In this document: positions 31,348-41,824 of the stretch, in pieces
How the letters are laid out: every line of letters begins with the position of its first letter
Numbering within the stretch: the stretch's first letter is position 1
Assembly: GCA_036873135.1 (NCBI GenBank)
Contig: JAPTYO010000009.1
Location: 42,858,756-42,922,755, forward strand
DNA length: 64,000 bases
Direction of reading: 5' to 3'
Origin: Clarkia xantiana subsp. parviflora
Taxonomy: Eukaryota > Streptophyta > Magnoliopsida > Myrtales > Onagraceae
Position numbers and translations under genes: made by a program
Notes under the pieces: generated by a model
Databases searched by the model: none
What the model was told of the DNA's origin: nothing
Seen by the model: the letters and a program-made list of their open reading frames with translations, nothing else

Positions 31348-34017
31348 ATGTCTGGTAAGGGTTTCTTCTTCGTTGCTTGTACCTTTTTCCCTTGTTTGTA
31401 GTTTTCCGGGAAACCCAATGTGCCTTTCTATGGCTGATTTCAGACAGCGGATCTAGTTCTGAGGTAAGGAAGCCCTTCAACTTCGACTATGCTCTGAACG
31501 AGATTTCCAGCACTACGTATGATGCAGCTCTCCAGGAGGGATGCATCACCTGTACCTGGAAACCTCATTTCCCGTATCCCTGGCCCCGCCCCTCGGGTAA
31601 CCTTGAGGTTACTCATCCTTGGAAAGGGGAGGTATTTGTCTCTACGGGGCAAATATCAGCGGGGATCAGATTCCCCTTCTGTCGTAATCTAGTCGAGATG
31701 TGCCAGCATTACAAGACGCATCCGACCACCTTCTCTCCGCACGCCATACGCCTGTGGAACGCCTTCCAGGTCCTCTGCTTCCGACTGCAGTGGGAAGTGC
31801 AATGAGGCGGGGGTTTGTGCCTTCTACCCCCGGTTGCCGAAGTGGAACAAGACGCAACTCGGGTTGTGCAACTGGAACACTGACACCTGGAAGGTGGTCA
31901 AGGGTCGGGGGCTCCTGGTCGACACGGGGTCCGACAACAGCGGGTGGAAGGGGAGCTACTTCTTCATCCAAAACTCCTCGATCCCGTTGCCCCGATGGGA
32001 GGTGGAAGCGGACTCTCCTCCCGCCTTCCACACCTATACCGACGAAGACTTCCAGACTCTTCAGCTCATCCAGCTCTACCGGTGGGGGGGAGTCTTACAC
32101 TCCCCTCGACGCCAATTCTCTCGTGGAGCGAGACCTGGTGAATGCCGGGATCCGACTCCTCGATGTAGTCTCCGGGGGGCAGCTTTTCGACGACCCCTCC
32201 AATATGGTTTCCTGGGTAAATCTCTAACCTTTGTTTTTCACTGTTTGCAGCTAAGAAGGTATCCGTGCTGACCAATCTGATCCTTAAGCAGGGGGAGACC
32301 GATGCTGTTCGCCCTTCGCGGAAGAGGAAGTCCGCCAAGAAGGCCGCTGCTCCCTCGGGGTCTCCTTCCGCTGAGAGGCCAAAGCGGAGCCGTGTGGAGG
32401 TGGACAAGCTCTTCGACGTCCAGAACGCTGAAGAAGGTAAAAAGCTCCGCCTCGCTATTAAATCGTACAAGAGGATGGTCCCGAAGGAGTTGATTCCTTC
32501 GACCATGGAGGCCCGCATCGCCGACGTCAAACGAGTCCTCCGAGGGGAAACTCCTCGTGTCGTGAAGGCGGGCTACTACAACTACCGCGGGAAGGACCAA
32601 TACGTCTCCCGACGTATTGTTTAGTGTAAGGGCTCTAGTGAATTTCCTGATTACGTTTCTAAAGCCTCCTCTCGTCCTCTAGGTGCAGGTCACTCCGGGA
32701 CTCCGTCGGGTGATGGAGCCTCAGCCGGTGCACCACCTTCAGCAGGGGCGCCTCCTTCTGCGGGGGCACCACTTTTATCCAGTGGTGGAACCCCGACCGG
32801 CGAACAATTTCGTCGGGTGGAGAGCCTGGACTCCTCCGAGGAGACTGATGAGGGTGGCTCTCTTCGCCATCGTCGGAGGACGGGGCAGTCCCCGCTGAAA
32901 CCAACCTTCAAGGGGCTGCCCCCCTCGCCTTCTTCACGACCGCAGCGACAACCGTCGCCCGCCCACGACTTCACTCCTTCCCCAGCCCGGGGTGGGTCGG
33001 AGGCACGCCCCTCCTCGTCCCCAGTCGGCCCTTCGCCTCTTCCCCTCGACGGGAGCTTCTACAAGGCCTTCGACTCCGATCAGGAGGATGCTCCCTGGAC
33101 CCCGATCCAAACGTAGCAAGGGGTCCAGCTCCGACAAGGGGACACGTATCCGGAGCTGGCTTTACACCTGGTGGCAGGCTCAATCCTGCCTTCTATGAGG
33201 TATCCGATTACCTTAGATCAGGAGGAGATGCGCCGAGATGTAAAGGAGATGTGCATGCGTCGGATAGAGGTAAGCTTTTCACCCTTCTTTTCTTCATCAA
33301 TTAAGACCGGTTGCTCATCTACTAATACTTCTTTTCCTTTCTTCACAGGAGATGGGGGACATCAACCGTTCCATCGGGTACCTCCTCGCCTACGAGGAGG
33401 CCCTGGAGCAAGAGCGGGCAGTCACGGCCAAGCTTAAGGAGGATCTCGCGGCCTCCGAGTCTTCGCGGGGAAAACTGGCCAAGGAGCAGGCCATCTTTGA
33501 CCGCAAGACTCGGGACCTCCAAAAGCAGGTCCGTGACTTCGAGGGGCTCCTCAAGCGGGAGCGGTAGGAGCGGCAGGTTGCTGAGGACAAGCTGGTCCTC
33601 GAGAAGAAGGCTCTGGAGGAGCAAGTTGCGGGGGTTCCCGTGCAGCTGGTCGCGGCCGAGACCAAGGGCCGGGAGGATTATTGGAGGTCTGTAGACTTCC
33701 AGGCTAATGTTGTGAAGTTCTGCAGCGCGGAGGTGGAGAACACCCTCTTTAACGCAGTCGAGGAACTCCACCTGGAGTATGGCGACGCCATCAACTTGGA
33801 CAAGTCTCTTTCTCTCGCTCCCTTCACTAAGAAATACTTTGCTCTTTCGGAGGAGAGTGATGGGGGGAGTACTCCCGCGATTGTTGAAGACATAGCGGAG
33901 CCTCCAAGTACCGATACTCCGATAATCGACCCTCCAGCGGCTGAACCTGTGGAGCCTTCTGCCACCGACCTCGTGGACCCAGCTCCCGTTGATGCCGCCA
34001 ACAAGGATCAAGCCTAA
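31348..34017 (+). pseudogene. Antisense spliced gene of A2, decayed
   Basis: Same four-exon plan as A1 and A3: 31348-31354 (ATGTCTG), 31444-32215, 32256-33269, 33349-34017, all GT-AG. QISAGIRFPF is conserved, as are the basic middle (SRKRKSAKKAAAP) and the coiled-coil last exon. Lesions: a deletion near 31788 relative to A1 that shifts the frame, a shift near 32085, TGG changed to TAG near 32623, a TAG near 33114 and a TAG near 33565. No full-length protein is possible. The + strand frame therefore shows ordinary decay, while the splice sites are still present. Confidence 0.88.
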
Positions 34018-34124
34018 CTGCTTATCTTTAGAGTCCTTGTATTTCCCTCATTTTGTAATCCTCGGGCCTTCGAGCCCTTATGAATGTCAGACTTTCTTAG
34101 TTCCGATTTTCCCTTGCACTTCTT

Positions 34125-34730
34125 AAAGCGACTTTACTTATACTTACTTAAGTCGAAACCTCGACACTTAAGATATTCTCACACATCACTTAAGACGATT
34201 TACCAATTTGCACCACTTAAGGTGACTTACCATTATGCACCACTTAAGGCGACTTTCCAATACTTAGAGTAAATCCAAGAATCATGCATCACTTAAGACG
34301 ACTTAATCTCGTGCATCACTTAAGACGACTTAATCTCGCGCATCACTTAAGACGACTTTAACAACACTTAGAGTAAATCTAAGAATCATGCATATCTTAA
34401 GACGACTTAATCTCGTGCATCACTTAAGACGACTTAATCTCGCGCATCACTTAAGACGACTTTTCTCGTGCACCACTCAAGGCGACTTTTCTCGTGCACC
34501 ACTCAAGGCGACTTAATAACGCTTAGAATAAATCTAAGAATAACTCTGATTGGAAGCAACCTCTTATTTATTGATGGCATAAAATTTGCTTACATCGAAT
34601 CAAACGATAAATAACTTACACCACTTAAGGAGATTTTACATCGGGCACCACTTAAGGCGACTTTTCATCGGGCACCACTTAAGACGACTTTTCATCGGGC
34701 ACCACTTAAGGCGACTTCTCATCAAGCATG
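34125..34730. repeat. Tandem array between pol and antisense gene (A2)
   Basis: Many degenerate units of about 22-24 bp with core GCACCACTTAAGGCGACTTT or GCATCACTTAAGACGACTTA. Reverse complement of the A1 core. Confidence 0.92.
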
Positions 34731-34765
34731 GTGTTTCTTCAAGTGTTCGCCACTAAAAGAATGCT

Positions 34766-37700
34766 TTAACGCTTTGCCATCGAGGTCTTCCAACTTGTAC
34801 GCATTTGGAGCTGGCATCCCCACGACCTTGTAAGGTCCTTCCCATTTTGGTGACATCTTGCTGATTCTATCCAAAAGGGTAAACTCATTGCACGCCAAAC
34901 CAGCTCCCTGACGAAGAATTGTCGGGACTTGACTCGCCGATTGTAATACCTGGTCATCGCCAAACGCATTCGAGCCTGGACTTCGTCGGCTTCTCGCCTC
35001 TTCTCTTCGAGCAAGTCCAAATCTAGACGTCTCATCTCATCATTTGTCAAAGGCTCGTAATATCTCATCCGATGGGACGCCACAGCTACCTCCACGGGAG
35101 CAACAGCCTCCGTGCCATAAACAAGGCCAAACGGAGTCTCCCCAGTTGATCGTTTGGGTGTCGTTCTAACAGCCCAAAGCACGTTTTCCAGCTCATTCAG
35201 CCATTTGCTCTTCAAGGCATAGACCCTTTTCTTCAGGCCATCCATCACGATTTTGTTGGTCGATTCCACCTGGCCATTAGTCTGAGCATGGCGGACAGAG
35301 ATTGTCCGATGCTCGATGTTCAACTCCTCCAGATACTCCTTCACCTGAGACCCGTTAAACGGTGGACCATTGTCGCTGATCACCACCTTAGTAATCCTGT
35401 ATCTGGATACAATATGCGTCTGGAGAAATTTGACGATCTGGTTCCCCGTCGTCCTGGCCAACGCCTTTGCCTCTATCCATTTCGAAAAATAATCGATAGC
35501 TACGAGCAAATACTTACACTGACCTTGTGCTTGCGGAAGAGGTCCCACCAAGTCGATGCCCCATTGCGCGAAGGGCCAAGCGCTCTTGATGGATGTCAGA
35601 TTAGCAGCCGGAGCCACAATACTCGGGGCGTACCTCTGGCACGCATCACAGGATCGGACCAACGCCGTCGCCTCCTTGCTCATCGTAGGCCAATAATAGC
35701 CCAAGTTCAGCACTTTCCTCATAATGGATCGGGCCCCTTCATGACAAGCCGCGACCCCTTCATGCACCTCTTTCAGGATTCGACTTGTGTCGGGCTCAGC
35801 CACACACTTCAAGTACGGAGTCGAGAACCAGCCCTTCTTGTATAGGTGATTGTCCAGCATCACGTAATTAGTCGCGATCTGACGTATCCTGTCAGCTACT
35901 ACTTTATCATCGGGGACTGCCCCCGTAGTCAGGTACGCGACTATCGGGTTCATCCAAGTGGGCTTTTCCTCCGATCCTGCTTCAATAGCACACACTTGTG
36001 TCGGGTCGGTGGTCGACAAGATCACCTTCTCCAAGAAGTGCACCTTCCGATTTTCCTCCAAGGGTGCTCCCAGGGCAAATTTGCTCAAGGCATCTGCCTC
36101 CACGTTTTCCTCCCTCGGGATCGCCTCGATGTCGAAGCTTTTAAAACTCTCCTTCAAGGCTTGCACCTCGCGCAGGTACTTCCTCATCATCGGGCTCTTT
36201 GCCTCGTATCGCCCTTGAACCTGGTTTACAATCAGGGCCGCGTTACACTTCATTCTCAAGTGAGCGACTCCCGTACCTTTGGCAATTTTCAGGCCCGTGA
36301 TAAGAGCCTCGTACTCAGCTTCGTATTTCGTGGCCCTAAATGTTAAAGCCAAAGCATATCGAAGCGATTCACCTCCACCTGGTGGTATTAATACAAACCC
36401 TGCTCCTGATCCATCTGAACTTGAGGAGCCATCCGTGTACATCTCCCAGGTATTTTCCTCACTTGGCTGTCCTGATTGCTCTGCCATCTCTGGTTGTTCT
36501 GCCATTGGGACCTCCATGGTTGCCCCCTCTACAGGGACCGCTTCTTCCAGATCGGGGGCTGTAGACTCTGCTGTGAAATCCGCCAATGCCTGGCCCTTAA
36601 TAGTCGTTCTCGGAGCAAAGTGTATGCGAAACTCACTAAGCTCGACTGCCCATTTCACTAACCTTCCCGACGCATCCGGTCGGTTCAAAAAATGCTTCAG
36701 AGGCTGGTTCGTCAACACAGTAATCTCGTGTGCATGGAAATAAGGCCTTAGCTTCCGAGCAGTTATTATTAACGCAAAGAGATACTTCTCAACGGCAGGA
36801 TAATTTAATTCAGACTTGGCAAACGCCTTGCTTACATAATAAATGGGGACCTGATTACCCTCGGCAACCTTCACTAACACAGAGCTAATGGCAAATTCAG
36901 AAACAGCCAAGTAAAGATAGAGCGGCTCGCCTGGAACCGGTTTCGCCAATGGCGGGAGGGTGCGGAGGTGCTGCTTGAGTGCCTGAAACGCTTCTTCACA
37001 CTTGGCGGTCCACTCAAACTTCTTGTTGGCCCTCAGGACTTCAAAAAATGGCATTGATCGGTCACTTGCCTTGGACAGGAAGCGATTCATTGCAGCCAGT
37101 CGGCCATTCAGCACTTGCACCTCCCGATGGTTTATCGGAGACTGCATCTCCTCGATCGCCCTCAGCTTCTCGCGATTCACCTCAATTCCTCTCTGGCTCA
37201 CCATAAAGCCCTGAAATTTCCCTGAGTGTACTCCGAAGGCGCATTTTGTCGGGTTTAAGCGAACCTGATGAAGCCTCATCCGCTCAAACGCCATGGCTAA
37301 GTTGTGCACATGATCCTCAGCTTGTCGGGACTTCACCAGCATGTCATCCACGTAAGCCTCCATGGTCTCCCCTAGCATATCTCCGAACAACTTGTTCACC
37401 ATCCGCTGGTAGGCTGCCCCGACATTGATCAACCCGAAAGGCATGACATCGTAGTGATAGATGTCACTATCTGCGTAAAATGCTGTGTGAGGAGCGTCAT
37501 CCTTAGCCATCTTGATCTGGTTATAGCCCGAGTATGCATCCATGAAGCTCAACAGCTCATGTCCCGACGTGGCATCCACAAGCTGGTCGATTCTCGGGAG
37601 CGGGTAACAGTCCTTCGGGCAAGCCTTATTTAGGTCGCGGAAATCAACGCACATCCGCCATTTCCCATTGCTCTTCTTCACCAGCACCGGGTTAGCAACC

Positions 37701-38569
37701 CAAGTCTGGAATCGGAGCTCCTTGATAAACCCAGCATCGAGCAACCTGCCCACCTCCTGCTGGATTGCAATCCTCTTGTCCGTGCCCATCAGACGCCTTT
37801 TCTGTGTGATAGGTTTGATCGCGGGATCAATCTTCAACTCATGTACGATCACGTCGGGGATGATTCCTGGCATGTCACTCGGAGACCAGGCAAATTGCTC
37901 TTTGAACTCTTTCAGTAGATCGATCAATCTTCGGGCTGTTCCCTCGGTCAGAGCAGACCCGATTTTCACCTTCCTCTGAGGCCCCTCAATCTCAACCTCT
38001 TTCAAATCCTCCACGGGGGCGGGACGCCCAAACTCTTCTCTGGGATCAGCATCTGTCTGAAGGACAGTCATAGCCTCCCGTCTTCTCCTTCGGGTGGCGT
38101 TAACATAACATTTCCTGGAAGCCACCTGGTCGCCCTTGACCTCTCCGACTCCATGATCGGTCGGGAACTTCATCTTCTGGTGCACAGTCGAGGCAACTGC
38201 CATCAGGGGGTTGATGGTAGTTCTCCCGATAATCGCGTTGTAGGTCCCCGCGGACTCAACTACCACAAACTCCACGTTCCTCCTCTCTGATTTCCACCCG
38301 CTACCAAACTCCACTGGTAAGGTGATCACTCCTAGCGGATAGAAGGTAAAGCCAGAGAATCCGACCATTGGGAAGTTCGCCTCCTTTAGGTCCTTCTTCG
38401 TTTTCCCCATGGCCTTCAGCGAATCCATGAACAGGATATCGGAGGAGCTCCCTCCATCGATCAGAATCCGCTTCATCTCGTATCCATCCACATCCAAGGT
38501 TACGACCAGAGCGTCATCGTGCGGAGTCTCCACGCCTATAAGATCCTCCGACGAAATAGAGATCACCAT
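34766..38569 (-). CDS. Pol polyprotein of A2: protease, RT, two RNases H, integrase
   Basis: A frame of 1267 codons. Protease: RILIDGGSSSD. RT: MPFGLINVGAAYQRMV and AYVDDMLVKS. A first RNase H without the usual leading Asp (YLYLAVSEFAISS), then the archaeal-type RNase H (YTDGSSSSDGSGAG, EAEYEALITG, EADALSKFA). Integrase: zinc finger, QWGIDLVGP, SDNGPPF, GQVESTNK. A deletion of one or two bases near 34895-34910 changes the frame, so the last residues (from about WRAM onward) no longer match the integrase C-terminus of A3. The frame start at 38569 is just where the open frame begins; in an intact element gag and pol would be joined. Apart from that tail this is the best-preserved pol of family A. 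Confidence 0.94.
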   Translation of the reverse strand: MVISISSEDLIGVETPHDDALVVTLDVDGYEMKRILIDGGSSSDILFMDSLKAMGKTKKDLKEANFPMVGFSGFTFYPLGVITLPVEFGSGWKSERRNVEFVVVESAGTYNAIIGRTTINPLMAVASTVHQKMKFPTDHGVGEVKGDQVASRKCYVNATRRRRREAMTVLQTDADPREEFGRPAPVEDLKEVEIEGPQRKVKIGSALTEGTARRLIDLLKEFKEQFAWSPSDMPGIIPDVIVHELKIDPAIKPITQKRRLMGTDKRIAIQQEVGRLLDAGFIKELRFQTWVANPVLVKKSNGKWRMCVDFRDLNKACPKDCYPLPRIDQLVDATSGHELLSFMDAYSGYNQIKMAKDDAPHTAFYADSDIYHYDVMPFGLINVGAAYQRMVNKLFGDMLGETMEAYVDDMLVKSRQAEDHVHNLAMAFERMRLHQVRLNPTKCAFGVHSGKFQGFMVSQRGIEVNREKLRAIEEMQSPINHREVQVLNGRLAAMNRFLSKASDRSMPFFEVLRANKKFEWTAKCEEAFQALKQHLRTLPPLAKPVPGEPLYLYLAVSEFAISSVLVKVAEGNQVPIYYVSKAFAKSELNYPAVEKYLFALIITARKLRPYFHAHEITVLTNQPLKHFLNRPDASGRLVKWAVELSEFRIHFAPRTTIKGQALADFTAESTAPDLEEAVPVEGATMEVPMAEQPEMAEQSGQPSEENTWEMYTDGSSSSDGSGAGFVLIPPGGGESLRYALALTFRATKYEAEYEALITGLKIAKGTGVAHLRMKCNAALIVNQVQGRYEAKSPMMRKYLREVQALKESFKSFDIEAIPREENVEADALSKFALGAPLEENRKVHFLEKVILSTTDPTQVCAIEAGSEEKPTWMNPIVAYLTTGAVPDDKVVADRIRQIATNYVMLDNHLYKKGWFSTPYLKCVAEPDTSRILKEVHEGVAACHEGARSIMRKVLNLGYYWPTMSKEATALVRSCDACQRYAPSIVAPAANLTSIKSAWPFAQWGIDLVGPLPQAQGQCKYLLVAIDYFSKWIEAKALARTTGNQIVKFLQTHIVSRYRITKVVISDNGPPFNGSQVKEYLEELNIEHRTISVRHAQTNGQVESTNKIVMDGLKKRVYALKSKWLNELENVLWAVRTTPKRSTGETPFGLVYGTEAVAPVEVAVASHRMRYYEPLTNDEMRRLDLDLLEEKRREADEVQARMRLAMTRYYNRRVKSRQFFVRELVWRAMSLPFWIESARCHQNGKDLTRSWGCQLQMRTSWKTSMAKR

Positions 38570-38699
38570 CTCTTCCTTCAGGGTCCAGGATCGGGACCTC
38601 TTACCCAGTACTACAGCAGCTGGAATTCTAGAGGCATAAACCTCCCGGGAGGACGAGGTATCACCTACCGCGGCAAACCCTCTTGTGAATCATATTGAT

Positions 38700-40317
38700 A
38701 GTGCCCCGTTTCTCCTTACGGGCACCGGAAGACTCCGGGTCGGACCTTTTCTTCTTTGGGGACCGGTCGCGGGGACCGGGAACGGGATCGTGATCGGGAT
38801 CGACACCGCTTCTCCCCGACAAACTCTTTAAGCTTCCCCTTCTGGATCAGCTTTTCGATCTCCTTCTTCAGCTCCCGACAGTGATTGGTGTCGTGGCCAT
38901 TCGCGCGATGGAATCGACAGTAGCGGTCGGTGCGGGATCCCAAAAATTCTCCTTCCTTCTTCGGGGGGTACCTAGAAATACCCTTTCGCTCCATCACTGT
39001 CAACACCTCCGCCATGGAGCTATTGAGAGGAACGTCATGAACCTCCCGCCTGTCTTTTTTCGAGGAACGCCTATCATCCCTCCGATCGGAGCGACCTCGA
39101 CCCCGACTGCCCTCGGCTTTATCCTTCGACTTGCGCTCGTCTAAGGGTTTGACCGACTGCTTTCCCTTATTCGACTTTCGGGGGCTCGAGCTCTCCAGCG
39201 GCTATCTTCGATTCCTGGACATCGATTTGCCGCTTCACCCTCTTCTGCAGTGCCTCCATATTCCACACAGCCTTCTCAGCCACGCTGTGCATCAAGTCGG
39301 AACCATAGGAGGCTGTTAGGTTCCGAATGAAGGTAGGGATGGTTTCACCCTCCGAAATCTCCTCATCAATCTCCGCCACGCTGGCAGTGTACCGCTGGTA
39401 ATAGTGTGCCAGAGACTCGTCGGGCCTTTGTACCACCTGGGTCAGGGACGTCACACTCTTCAGGAGACGTCTGCGACCCTGGTACTGCTGAATAAAGCGG
39501 TCATGCATATCAGCCCAGCAAGTGATGCAGCCCTGGGGCAGACTGAAGAACCAGGTTAGGGCTCTCTCGCCCAGTGTGTTCGGGAACAACGTACACACAA
39601 TATCCTCATTCGGGGCTCTGCCCAGACACGCCATGAGGTGCTTCTGGACATGACGAAACGGATCTCCCTCTCCATCATACTCCTTGATCGTGGGGATACC
39701 CAGTCCTGGCGGGGCGAGGGTGTCTATGAGTCAAGGAACGAAGGGATGGGTGGATCGATCCCTCAGTTCCGACACCATCAGCTTCTGCTCTCCCATGCAG
39801 ATGTTCACGATCTTCACTACCTGATCGGGGGTGATGGGACCTTTAAGGGGAATGGTCCTGTGCTGCAATGGTCCTGGCCCATCGACCACGAATCGTTCTG
39901 GTTGGGTGGACTCCCTACTCCTGCCCAGGTTTCGGGGCTGAACCTCCCGAACATTCTGAACCTCTGCTGGCGGGGGCGCTTCCTATTCTAGCGGAGGCAT
40001 CTCCTCTTGCCTCCTCGCAGCCTCTCTCCGATCTAAGAGGGCCTCCTCAGCTGCCAAAAACATTGGCATGACTTCCGCCACAGCCCTCGTCAGGTCCGCA
40101 GGTGGAGGAGCCACCTGCTCCCTATTCCCTTGGTGTTGAGCAACAGTATCTTCAGGAGCTTCATTATGCCCCCTGTCCGAGAGACCTCCGCGGGGAGATT
40201 CTGGTCCTCAGCATGCTCTGGTGGTGAATTCAGAGTCGTCGCAGCAGGATGACGGGAACCACCAGATTGTCCTTGTCTTCTTTGCTTGCCAGCAACCATT
40301 GAACGAGTAGAAGACAT
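38700..40317 (-). pseudogene. Gag of A2, broken by frameshifts
   Basis: Begins MSSTRSMVAGKQRRQG 18 bp after the PBS. Pieces in different frames: N-terminus (40317-40090), capsid-like part (39634-39167, with LGERALTWFFSLP, DMHDRFIQQY, LAHYYQRYTASV), and nucleocapsid (39015-38716) with the zinc motif CRFHRANGHDTNHC (C-x2-H-x4-H-x4-C), followed by an Arg/Ser repeat. Capsid would coat the particle; nucleocapsid binds the RNA. At least three frame changes are visible against A3. Confidence 0.88.
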
Positions 40318-40334
40318 ATCAGCTTTTTGTTACG

Positions 40335-40352
40335 TTCCCACAGACGGCGCCA
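40335..40352 (-). promoter_or_regulatory. Primer-binding site of A2
   Basis: TGGCGCCGTCTGTGGGAA on the - strand, next to the 5' LTR end at 40354. Confidence 0.8.
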
Positions 40353-40353
40353 A

Positions 40354-41067
40354 TGTTGGATCACGGTAGAACTCCGGCACGATCTTTGAGGCAATCCTAG
40401 CTCCTTCGCTCCACGTAATCCTGCAAGAGGGGATAGACCGGGCGGTGACCCAGAATCCCTCTCCGATGCTTAAATGAGTATCTCGTATGGACTGGCAAGC
40501 AGTAATCTCAAGTAGCGTGTATCCAAATGTAATTGATCTGAGGTAACCTCTGCCCTTTTATAGGCGGAGAGGTACCTCAGTTACCTGGTGAACGTTGGGG
40601 TGGTTAACCCATATTCCGCGTATCTCGGGCACGATCCCGCCTATCTAGGCCATGATCTCGCTTATCTCGGCCACGCCCCGCGTATCTCGGCCACGCTCCA
40701 CGTATCTTAGCTACGCTTCGCGTATCTCGGCCACACCCCGCGTATCTCGGCCTCATCCTCTGATAGCAAGTCCCGACTAATATCGGGGACTCCAGAGTTA
40801 TCTCGTTGTGTCACCGCTCGGGGCCCCTCGTCATCGTGACAGGGCCAATCATTCTCAGGAATTCGTCATCAGGGCCTACTTAAAGGCATCTCATCGGGAT
40901 CGTCCAGCTCACCTATCGGGACCGACTCTGTCGGGACCTTTCATCATCGGGACTCCCTCCGTCGGGACCCTTCGCCTGGGTCATCTTGACCACCATTGAG
41001 GGCCCAGTGGCCCTATTCACCGTTTGCTTGCCGTTAAAGGGCCTAACGGCTACAGCGAAGCCCATCA
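40354..41067 (-). repeat. 5' LTR of A2
   Basis: A 714-bp LTR with promoter TATAAAAGGG on the - strand at 40553-40562; one repeat unit shorter than the 3' LTR. Confidence 0.95.
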
Positions 41068-41146
41068 GTCTCCACAGCAAAGCCTATTTTCAATCGCCCT
41101 GCCCCGTTTTTGCCCCCATCGACCCGCGATCCGTGACCCGTGGGGC

Positions 41147-41811
41147 TGTTACGATTTTGGGGTTGACCCGCCCCGCACATGTATCATTAGTATATATATG
41201 ACATGTATATTATATAAAAATATATAGATAATATACTCTTAGCATATGGTGACGTGGCGCCGTAATTGGTAGCCCATTAATGCTAAGGAAATTACATAAG
41301 TTAATTAGGTAATTGTCACATTAGGCTAATTGGGCCAAACCCAATCCCTAATTGACATGGGAGGCCCAAAATTGGGCCTCCCCCTTAATAGCATAGGTTC
41401 GGCCGAAACTAGTCCCACATTGGTTGGAGTGGACTTTTGTCCACTCCACCAATCCTATATATATAGGACTCACTTAAGGGGTTTACACATCATTCATAAT
41501 AAGAAGTACCTTCATTGAGGAATTTGAGAGAAACCCTCTCACCCCCTTAGTTGAGATTTTCGGCACATCGTAGTCCGAGGTTCTGTCCCTGTTGAAGAAT
41601 CGATCAAAGGTTTTGTTGTGGAGCTTACACCGCGTAGGACTTCTTCTCACGAAGAACTTGTACGTGGTTCCGACCGGAGGATCAGAACTCCCTCCACGAC
41701 GTTCTTGGGCAGGAAAGCTAAAAGGTATGTGTACACTATTCCGCCGCGTAGTTAGATTACTTGCATGTACACGTTTAGCATTCCGTAGTATTACGTCCCT
41801 GTAATCCAACA
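41147..41811 (+). repeat. Ty1/copia-type 5' LTR (element F)
   Basis: The end is sure: GTAATCCAACA at 41811, followed by the Met-tRNA primer-binding site. The start at TGTTACGATT (41147) is the best TG-start candidate and mirrors the end imperfectly. It contains CCTATATATATAGGA near 41453-41468 as a possible promoter. No second copy lies in the window, so the left border is provisional. Confidence 0.6.
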
Positions 41812-41812
41812 G

Positions 41813-41824
41813 TGGTATCAGAGC
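41813..41824 (+). promoter_or_regulatory. Primer-binding site of copia element F
   Basis: TGGTATCAGAGC, complementary to the initiator-Met tRNA 3' end, one base after the LTR. Confidence 0.85.

Larger units (their letters stand above)
30051..41067 (-). mobile_element. Tat-lineage Ty3/gypsy element A2, complete
   Basis: An 11,017-bp element with LTRs 40354-41067 (5') and 30051-30786 (3') and target duplication GTCTC at 30046-30050 and 41068-41072. By eye the LTRs differ by about 15 substitutions plus indels, including loss of one internal repeat unit of about 20 bp, so it is older than A3 and B2. Parts on the - strand: PBS, broken gag, long pol, tandem array; on the + strand: antisense gene. 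Confidence 0.97.
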
